NCBI GenBank assembly: GCA_937872275.1
Contig: CALMSE010000215.1
Coordinates: 1 to 5,580, forward strand
DNA length: 5,580 bases
Source: an uncultured Leucobacter sp.
Lineage (GTDB): Bacteria; Actinomycetota; Actinomycetes; Actinomycetales; Microbacteriaceae
Direction: 5' to 3'
In this document: positions 1 to 5,580 of the stretch, one piece after another
Position numbering within the stretch: the first letter of the stretch is position 1
Layout: the number at the start of each line of letters is the position of its first letter
Made by a program: the position numbers and the translations under genes
Notes under the pieces: generated by a model
The model's database searches: none
The model's input: the letters and a program-made list of their open reading frames with translations, nothing else
Told to the model about the DNA's origin: nothing

Positions 1-2870
1 GGGCGGCATCGTCGGCGGGCGGGCCGGCCGGCACCGCGTTGACCGCCGCCTTCCCCGCCGAGGTGCTCGCGAGCGAGCGGTTCCGGGCCGAGCTGCGCGA
101 GCTGTGGCGGGTGCTCGACGACTTCGATCTCTCGCCCGAGACCGCGCGGGCCATGTTCGAGGCGGCCGGGGGCCGCGGGGCGCAGCAGGCGCTGACGCGG
201 GCTCCCGATGCCGAGTTGCTGGGCCGGTGGCTCGCGGTGCTCGATGTCATCGCCGAGGTGCAGGGCGAGCTGGCGGCGGAGCGTTCCGGGGAGTTCACCT
301 CGAGCGGCCTGCTGCGGGCCGCGACCGCGGTGCTGGCGAGCAGCGTCGACTCCGATGCCGCGGTGCCCGCCCTCGTCATCGTCGACGACGCCCAGCAGAT
401 CGGCGAGGGGGAGCTCGCGCTCCTCGCAGCATGTGCCAGGCGCGGCAGCCGAGTGTGGGCGTTCGGCGACCCCGACCTGGCCGCCGGCGCCTTCCAGGGC
501 GAGGCGACCGCGCTGCTCTCCCGCCTCGGCGACGAGCTGGCGCGCCGCGGGGCGCGGCCCGCCCCCGGTGCAGACCCCGAACAGCGCGTGACGCTCGAGA
601 CGGTGCACCGTCACGGAGGCGGGATCCGCAGCCTGGTGCGCGAACTCACGGGGCGCATCGGCGCCGCCGGCGCGGGCGGGCAGCGGGCGGCCGATGCCTC
701 CGAGCGCGCCGGTTCCGTGCAGTTCGCCCGGGCGGGATCGCCTGCGGAGCAGATCGGCGCGCTCGCGCATCGGTTGCGGGCACGTCACCTCGGCCTCGAC
801 GGCGGCGAGCGGGTGCCCTGGAGCGAGATGGCCGTGATCTGCCGCAGCCGGGGCGAGGTCTCCCGGGCCGCCCGGCTGCTCGCCGAGCGGCAGATCCCCA
901 CCGGCGTCGCGGCCGGCGGCCTCGTGCTGCGCGAGCACCGCATCGTGCGCGAACTGGTCGTGCTGCTGCGGCACGCGCTCGGCCTCGTGCCGCTCGCGGC
1001 CCCTTCCGACGCCCCGGCCCTGCTCGAGGTGCTCGGCGGGCAGCTCGGCGGCCTCGACGCGGTCGCAGTGCGACGGCTGCGCGGGGCGCTGCTGCTGCAG
1101 GAGCGCCGGGATGCCCGCGAGCAGCAACGCCCCCCGGCACCGGTCGACGAGATACTGCTCGAGGGTTTTCGCTTTCCGGGCGATCGCCCGCTCATCGACA
1201 GCCCAGGCGGCCGCGCGCTGCGCAGGCTCGGACGCATCGCGGCGGCGGGGCAACGGACGCATGAGGCCGGAGGCACGGCCCGCGAGACGCTCTGGGCGAT
1301 CTGGCAGGGAACCGGGCTCGCCGAGCAGTGGCAGGAGGAGGCGCTCGGGGCGCTCGGCGCGCGCTCCGACTCCGCGAACCGCGCGCTCGACGCCGTGCTG
1401 GGGCTCTTCTTCCGCCTGCAACGGCACGAGGAGCAGAGCAGTGAGCAGCCGGTCGCCGAGATGCTCGACGAGCTGCTCTCTACCGACGTGCCGGAGGACA
1501 CGCTCGCGGCTCGCGGCGCCCGCGACGAGGTCACGGTGACGACCCCGCAGGCGGCGATCGGCCGCGAGTTCGGGCTCGTCTGCGTGCTCGGACCCCAGGA
1601 CGGCGTGTGGCCGAACCTGCGCGCCCAGGGCTCACTGCTCGGCGTGGCCCCGCTGGAGCGGTGGCTGCTCGGCGGCGAGGCGATCCAGCCCGAGCGGCGC
1701 GACACCATGCACGACGAGCTGCGGCTCTTCGCGCTCGCCTGCTCGCGCGTGCGCGACGAGCTGCTGGTGCTCAGCATCTCCGATGAGAGCCGTCACCCCG
1801 GCCCGTTCTTCGGGCTGGGCCGTGAGCACGAGGTGGAGGCCGCGCTCCCCAGCTCCCGGCTGACGCTGCGGGGCGCCGTGGCCGAGATGCGGCGGCGGTT
1901 GACGGCGAATCCGGGCGATGCGGTCGCCCGTGACTCGCTCGCCGCGCTCGCCGTCGAGGGGGTTCCCGGCGCGCACCCCGACGAGTGGTACGGGGTGCTG
2001 CCGCCGAGCAGCACCGCGCCGCTCGTCGACCTCGGCGGCGACCCAGAAGTCGTCGTGCCCGTCAGCCCTTCGCAGCTCGAGCGAGCCGAGGAGTGCCCGC
2101 TCGACTGGGCGGTGCAGCACCTCGGCGGGGGAGAGGGAGGCCTCTCGGCGAGCCTCGGCACGCTCGTGCACCGGGCTTTCGAGACCGCCGAGAGTCCCGA
2201 TGGGGGGCCTGTCGACCCTGAGGCGGTCTTCGCGGTGATCGCGGCCGAATGGGGCAAGCTGCGCTTCGAGGCGGAGTGGGAGAGCGAGCGCACGCGAGAG
2301 GCGGCCCGCACCATGGCCCAGGGGCTCGCCGACTACCTTGCGGCCTTCGAGGCCTCGGGCGGATCCCTCGTCGAGAAGGAGGCCGGCTTCGCGGTTCCCG
2401 TCGGCAGGGCGGTGCTGGGCGGTCTCGCGGATCGGGTCGAGCTGAGACCCCGGGCCGGGGGTGGCGTCGAGATATCGATCCTCGATCTGAAGACCGGCGG
2501 GAAGGCCCTGAGCGCCCCGGCGGCCCAGCAGCAGGCCCAGCTGCAGGCCTACCAGCTCGGGCTGCTGCTCGGCGCCTTCGAGGGCGCGCGCGTCGCGGCC
2601 GAGGGCGGCGGGACGGGAGGCGCCGCCGTGAACGGCGGCGCGCGCCTGCTCTACGTGCACCCCAGAGCCGCGAAGAACCGGAGCTACCTCGAGCTCCGGC
2701 AGGACCCGCTCGACGATGCAGCGCGGGAGTCGGCCATCGCGCGCGTCTCCGAGGCGGCACGGGTGATGTCGGCCGGCGAGTTCGTGGCCAGGGTCGAGCA
2801 TCATTGCAGCGACGAGTTCGCACCGGGCGTGTGCGGCCTGCACATCATCCCGGCGGTGAGCCGCGCATGA
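1..2870 (+). CDS. adnA: AdnA-like subunit of a double-strand-break resecting helicase-nuclease (5'-partial)
   Basis: The product is a UvrD-like motor fused to a RecB-like nuclease. In AdnAB the A subunit cuts the 5' strand at a break while its partner drives unwinding. The frame is open from base 3, so the true start and the Walker A segment lie upstream; the TTG at 39 is probably an internal leucine. Residues below are numbered from that TTG, giving 943 to the TGA. Motor motifs are recognisable but degenerate: VDDAQQ (115-120) for motif II, GDPDLAAGAFQG (143-154) for III, TPQAAIGREF (502-511) for V, and LACSRVR (566-572) for VI. The nuclease looks intact: H711 in GTLVHRAFE, D798 in GGLADRVE, D816 and K818 in LDLKTGG, and Q834/Y838 in QLQAYQLG. 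A candidate metal site uses C686, C923, C932 and perhaps H935. A Gly/Ala-rich segment (852-868) interrupts the nuclease. The stop overlaps the next gene by four bases. A PcrA/UvrD identity is excluded by the nuclease domain. The family call is firm; the name adnA rests on gene order and motif asymmetry. Confidence 0.88.
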   Translation, partial: AASSAGGPAGTALTAAFPAEVLASERFRAELRELWRVLDDFDLSPETARAMFEAAGGRGAQQALTRAPDAELLGRWLAVLDVIAEVQGELAAERSGEFTSSGLLRAATAVLASSVDSDAAVPALVIVDDAQQIGEGELALLAACARRGSRVWAFGDPDLAAGAFQGEATALLSRLGDELARRGARPAPGADPEQRVTLETVHRHGGGIRSLVRELTGRIGAAGAGGQRAADASERAGSVQFARAGSPAEQIGALAHRLRARHLGLDGGERVPWSEMAVICRSRGEVSRAARLLAERQIPTGVAAGGLVLREHRIVRELVVLLRHALGLVPLAAPSDAPALLEVLGGQLGGLDAVAVRRLRGALLLQERRDAREQQRPPAPVDEILLEGFRFPGDRPLIDSPGGRALRRLGRIAAAGQRTHEAGGTARETLWAIWQGTGLAEQWQEEALGALGARSDSANRALDAVLGLFFRLQRHEEQSSEQPVAEMLDELLSTDVPEDTLAARGARDEVTVTTPQAAIGREFGLVCVLGPQDGVWPNLRAQGSLLGVAPLERWLLGGEAIQPERRDTMHDELRLFALACSRVRDELLVLSISDESRHPGPFFGLGREHEVEAALPSSRLTLRGAVAEMRRRLTANPGDAVARDSLAALAVEGVPGAHPDEWYGVLPPSSTAPLVDLGGDPEVVVPVSPSQLERAEECPLDWAVQHLGGGEGGLSASLGTLVHRAFETAESPDGGPVDPEAVFAVIAAEWGKLRFEAEWESERTREAARTMAQGLADYLAAFEASGGSLVEKEAGFAVPVGRAVLGGLADRVELRPRAGGGVEISILDLKTGGKALSAPAAQQQAQLQAYQLGLLLGAFEGARVAAEGGGTGGAAVNGGARLLYVHPRAAKNRSYLELRQDPLDDAARESAIARVSEAARVMSAGEFVARVEHHCSDEFAPGVCGLHIIPAVSRA
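2620..2641. repeat. Perfect 10-bp inverted repeat inside the adnA-like gene
   Basis: GCGCCGCCGT (2620-2629) is followed after two bases by its exact reverse complement ACGGCGGCGC (2632-2641). In RNA this could fold as a nine-pair GC-rich stem with a UGAA loop. It encodes part of the Gly/Ala-rich segment of the nuclease domain (about residues 861-868). No T-tract follows, so it is not a recognisable terminator. In DNA this GC-rich, with GGC and GCC codons clustered, it may be coincidence. Confidence 0.6.
2678..2699. repeat. Perfect 8-bp inverted repeat inside the adnA-like gene
   Basis: CCGGAGCT (2678-2685) and AGCTCCGG (2692-2699) are exact reverse complements separated by six bases. The repeat begins 36 bases after the end of the previous inverted repeat, within the nuclease-domain coding sequence. 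No T-tract follows. A function is not apparent. Confidence 0.5.
2855..2870 (+). promoter_or_regulatory. Ribosome binding site and ATGA stop/start overlap coupling the two genes
   Basis: The purine-rich GGTGAG at 2855-2860 lies six bases before the ATG at 2867, a workable Shine-Dalgarno spacing. The ATG shares its last two bases with the TGA at 2868-2870. Such overlaps usually mean that ribosomes finishing the first gene re-initiate on the second, which would suit subunits of a one-to-one heterodimer. Coupling is inferred; only the overlap and the purine tract are seen. Confidence 0.6.
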
Positions 2871-5580
2871 GCGAGACCTCGCCCCGGGCCGGGCGGCCGG
2901 TGTTCTCGGCCGACCGCATCTCCGAACTCGTCGCCCCCTCGCCCGACCGCCTGCTCGCACCCACGCCCGAGCAGCGGCGGGTCATCGAGCACCCGCTCGA
3001 GGGCAGCGCCCTCGTCGTCGCCGGCGCGGGCAGCGGCAAGACCGAGACGATGGCCGGCCGCGTGGTCTGGCTCGTCGCCAACGGGCTCGTCGAGCCCGAG
3101 CGGGTGCTCGGGCTCACCTTCACCCGCAAGGCCGCGGGCGAACTGGGCGAGCGCATCGGGCGTCGGCTGGAGCAGTTCGCCGATCGGCTGCGCGACGCGA
3201 TGGAGCGGGAGGCGCTGTCCCCGGACGAGGCCGCTCGTGCGGGCGGGCTGCTCGCCGAACTCGAAGACGGGCTGGCGCTTCCCGAGGCGAGCACCTACGA
3301 CTCCTTCGCCGCGGGCATCGTGCAGGAGTTCGGCGTGCTCGCCGGCATCGCCCCCGGCCTCAGCCTCATCGACCAGTCGCTCGCCTGGCGCCTCGCGCGC
3401 GAGACCGTGCTCGCGTCCCGCGATCCCGAACTCGCCCGCTCCTCGCTCTCCACCTCGCAGCTCGTGCAGCACGTGCTCCGACTCGATCACGCCGTCGCCG
3501 ACAACGGCACCGGCTTCGATCGCGTCGAGCGCATCGCCCGGGAGTTCGGCCGCAGCCTGACCCTGCCCTACGACGAGAAGGCGGCCGTGAGCGGGGCGAC
3601 CGGCAAGGTCTACGCGCCCGTGCGCGATGCCGTGGCCGCGGTCGGCGAGACCGCGCTCATCGCACGGCTCGCGAGCGTCTACGCCGAGGAGAAGAGGAGG
3701 CGGGGGCTCGTCGAGTTCTCCGATCAGCTGCGCCTGGCGCTGCAGACGGTCGAAGCGGCGCCCGAGGCCGTCGCGGCGCTCCGTCGACGCAGCGCTGCGG
3801 TGCTGCTCGACGAGGTGCAGGACACCTCGGTCGGGCAGACCCGGCTGCTCTCGCGGATCTTCGCGGGCACGCCCGTCATGGCCGTGGGCGACCCCCACCA
3901 GAGCATCTACGGCTGGCGCGGCGCCTCGGCCGAGGGGATGCGATCCTTCCACCGAGATTTCCGGGGGCGAGGGGCGGCCGCGGATGCCGCCTCCGGGTCC
4001 GCGACGCTCAGCCTCTCGATCAGCTGGCGCAACCCGGCCGCGGTGCTCGATGCGGCGAACGCGCTGGCCGCGCCGCTGCGCGCTGACGCCGGAGTCGATG
4101 TGCCGCTGCTCGGTCCGCGCCAGGACGCACCCGAATCCCGTGTCGAATGGGCGTTCCCGGAGACCGTGCACGAGGAGCGGGTGGCGCTCGCGGAGTGGAT
4201 GCGGACGGCCCGCGAGAGGCACCTCGACGAGACGGGGGAGCTCCCGACCGCCGCGGTGGTGCTGCGCAACCGCAGGGCGATGCCCGCGATCGCCGCTGCG
4301 CTCGACGAGGCCGGGGTGCCGAACCGCATCGTCGGCGTCGGCGGGCTCCTCGGCACCCCCGAGGTCACCGACCTCGTCTGCGCGCTGCGCTGCCTCTGGT
4401 ACGCCGATGCCGGCAGCGAGCTGATCCGGCTGCTGGCCGGGCCGCGCTTCCGGGTCGGCGTGGCCGACCTCGCCGGCCTGCGCGACGCGGCGCGCTGGTT
4501 CGCGCAGCGCGATGTCGCCCATCGACGGCTCGGCGACGACGATCTCGCCGACGACGGGGTGCTGCCCGATCCCGACCGCCGCTTCACGATCCTCGACGCG
4601 CTCGACGAGATCGCCGGCATGCGCGGCCTCGACCACGCGGCGCTCCGCGGCATCGGTGAGGCGGGGCGGGTCCGGCTGCGCGAGGCGGGGCTCATGCTGC
4701 GGCAGCTGCGGGCATCGGTCGGCGAAGGGGTGCCCGAACTGATCCGCGCGGTCGAGCACGCCCTGCGCCTCGACATCGAGCTCGACGCGGCCGAGCACCG
4801 CGGGCACGGCGGCGCCTCGTCGGCGCGGGCGAACCTCGACCTCTTCGCGGAGCTGGTCGAGGGCTTCCTCGCAGTCGACGAGCAGGGCACCCTCGCCTCG
4901 GTGCTCGCCTGGCTCGAACGCGCGAGCCAGGACGACCAGGCGGCCGAGCACATCCCGCCCCCCGACCCCGGCGCCGTCCAGCTGATCACGATGCACGGCG
5001 CCAAGGGGCTGGAGTGGGACCTGGTCGCGATCCCGCGCATGGTCGAGGCCGAGTTCCCCGCCCCGGGCAAGGAAGGCGGCGGCTGGCTGCGCACCGGGCA
5101 GCTGCCCGACGAACTGCGGGGCGACGCGGCCGCGAGGCCGCGCCTCGACTGGCGGCTGGCCGCCACGCAGAAGGAGCTGCGCGACGACATCGCCGCCTAC
5201 AAGGAGGAGCTGAAGGAGCGGCAGGCCGTGGAGGAGCGGCGTCTCGCCTACGTGGCGGTCACTCGCGCGGCCTCGCGCCTGCTCGTCACCGGCTCGTTCT
5301 GGGGCGGGCAGAAGACGCCGCGCGGCCCCTCGCCGTTCCTCCTCGAGCTGCAGGAGCGCGGGCTGATCACGGGCCTGCCGAGCGGCAGTGCGCACGAGAC
5401 CGATCCGAGCCCCGGGGGCGAGAGCGTGCTCGTCTGGCCGCTGGAGCCGCTCGGCCGCCGCGCCGACGCCGTGCTGAGCGCCGCGGAGGCGGTGCGGCGC
5501 GAGATCGACGACGGGGCGGGGAGGGCGCGCGAGATCGACCCGACCGTTGCGCCGCTCCTGGCCGAGCGCCGAGACGCGCA
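2867..5580 (+). CDS. adnB: AdnB-like lead motor subunit of the helicase-nuclease (3'-partial)
   Basis: This is a UvrD/Rep-family 3'-to-5' DNA translocase, expected to be the main ATP-driven motor of the AdnAB complex. The frame runs from ATG 2867 without a stop to the window end (904 codons). All SF1A motifs are present: Q motif around Q36 (TPEQRRVI), Walker A GAGSGKT (53-59), Ia LTFTRKAAGELGERI (83-97), STYDSF (142-147), motif II DEVQD (315-319), III GDPHQSIYGWRGAS (341-354), IV SWRNP (386-390), V TMHGAKGLEWD (708-718) and VI EERRLAYVAVTRA (789-801, arginine finger R800). A charged, probably helical stretch (about 761-787) lies between motifs V and VI, as I recall from other actinobacterial AdnB proteins. 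The nuclease module expected after a linker (about 860 onward) lies beyond the window, so nuclease activity cannot be judged. Mycobacterial AdnB has roughly 1050-1100 residues, so perhaps 150-200 are missing. ATG 2867 was chosen for the ATGA overlap, the preceding GGTGAG and the Q motif 35 residues in. RecB or AddA is less likely because the upstream partner is also a UvrD-nuclease fusion. Confidence 0.88.
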   Translation, partial: MSETSPRAGRPVFSADRISELVAPSPDRLLAPTPEQRRVIEHPLEGSALVVAGAGSGKTETMAGRVVWLVANGLVEPERVLGLTFTRKAAGELGERIGRRLEQFADRLRDAMEREALSPDEAARAGGLLAELEDGLALPEASTYDSFAAGIVQEFGVLAGIAPGLSLIDQSLAWRLARETVLASRDPELARSSLSTSQLVQHVLRLDHAVADNGTGFDRVERIAREFGRSLTLPYDEKAAVSGATGKVYAPVRDAVAAVGETALIARLASVYAEEKRRRGLVEFSDQLRLALQTVEAAPEAVAALRRRSAAVLLDEVQDTSVGQTRLLSRIFAGTPVMAVGDPHQSIYGWRGASAEGMRSFHRDFRGRGAAADAASGSATLSLSISWRNPAAVLDAANALAAPLRADAGVDVPLLGPRQDAPESRVEWAFPETVHEERVALAEWMRTARERHLDETGELPTAAVVLRNRRAMPAIAAALDEAGVPNRIVGVGGLLGTPEVTDLVCALRCLWYADAGSELIRLLAGPRFRVGVADLAGLRDAARWFAQRDVAHRRLGDDDLADDGVLPDPDRRFTILDALDEIAGMRGLDHAALRGIGEAGRVRLREAGLMLRQLRASVGEGVPELIRAVEHALRLDIELDAAEHRGHGGASSARANLDLFAELVEGFLAVDEQGTLASVLAWLERASQDDQAAEHIPPPDPGAVQLITMHGAKGLEWDLVAIPRMVEAEFPAPGKEGGGWLRTGQLPDELRGDAAARPRLDWRLAATQKELRDDIAAYKEELKERQAVEERRLAYVAVTRAASRLLVTGSFWGGQKTPRGPSPFLLELQERGLITGLPSGSAHETDPSPGGESVLVWPLEPLGRRADAVLSAAEAVRREIDDGAGRAREIDPTVAPLLAERRDA
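5497..5539 (+). repeat. Pair of 13-bp direct repeats in the linker of the adnB-like gene
   Basis: GCGCGAGATCGAC occurs at 5497-5509 and again at 5527-5539. The 30-base offset keeps both copies in the same reading frame, so each encodes Arg-Glu-Ile-Asp (residues 878-881 and 888-891). It sits in the probable linker between motor and nuclease, where sequence constraint is likely low. It could be a small in-frame duplication that has since diverged, or chance similarity in a restricted codon set. Confidence 0.5.

Noticed and set aside
39..41. TTG as the start of the A subunit
   Set aside because: The frame continues open to the left edge, no Shine-Dalgarno-like sequence precedes the TTG, and a UvrD-type motor must have a Walker A segment well before the motif II seen at residue 115.
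162..176. GCGGCC / GGCCGC inverted repeat with a three-base loop
   Set aside because: A six-base GC-only stem is common by chance at this base composition, and it lies inside coding sequence.
1632..2960. A 442-codon and several shorter - strand frames opposite the A subunit
   Set aside because: They have the same compositional character and no motifs, while the + strand frame shows ordered helicase and nuclease motifs.
5261..5275. TRAA in place of TRAR/TRAK in motif VI of the B subunit
   Set aside because: The functional arginine (R800) is kept, and the fourth position of the motif is, to my knowledge, less strictly conserved, so this is not strong evidence of altered activity.
2801..5395. 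An 864-codon open frame on the - strand
   Set aside because: It lies entirely opposite the adnB-like gene and the end of adnA. Its translation is Arg/Gly/Ala-rich without recognisable motifs, and such frames are expected opposite GC-rich genes with biased third positions.
1..5580. A new defence or mobile system built from the helicase-nuclease pair
   Set aside because: Many defence systems use UvrD helicases and RecB-like nucleases. Here, however, the domain order in the first subunit, the tandem arrangement and the degenerate-then-intact motor pattern match the AdnAB repair enzyme, with no transposase, integrase, toxin or compositional shift nearby.

Overview
The window is very GC-rich (roughly 70% or more by eye) and almost entirely coding. 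Codons are strongly biased to G or C at the third position. Together with the gene pair it carries, this points to a high-GC Actinomycetota chromosome. The C-terminal sequence of the first protein reminds me of Microbacteriaceae such as Leucobacter, but that is an impression I could not test.

Layout: two large genes on the + strand fill the window. The first is open at the left edge and ends at 2870. The second starts at 2867, overlaps the first by four bases (ATGA), and is still open at the right edge (5580). There is no intergenic space, RNA gene, mobile element, CRISPR array or visible terminator. The long open frames on the opposite strand, including one of 864 codons across the second gene, are best read as shadows of GC-biased codon use.

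Function: both products combine a UvrD/Rep-type (SF1A) helicase motor with a RecB-like nuclease, or in the second case the part that should lead into one. In this order and arrangement they match AdnA and AdnB, the heterodimeric motor-nuclease that resects DNA double-strand breaks for homologous recombination in mycobacteria and relatives. It takes the place that RecBCD or AddAB holds in other bacteria. The second protein (AdnB-like) has a complete set of motor motifs. The first (AdnA-like) has a strongly eroded motor but a complete nuclease active site, which implies one working engine and an asymmetric division of labour.

The window looks like core DNA repair rather than an accessory region, and I found no undescribed system. 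The points most worth a second look are the extent of motor decay in the AdnA-like subunit and the unusual ligand set of its expected iron-sulfur site: only three cysteines in the nuclease module, with histidines nearby.
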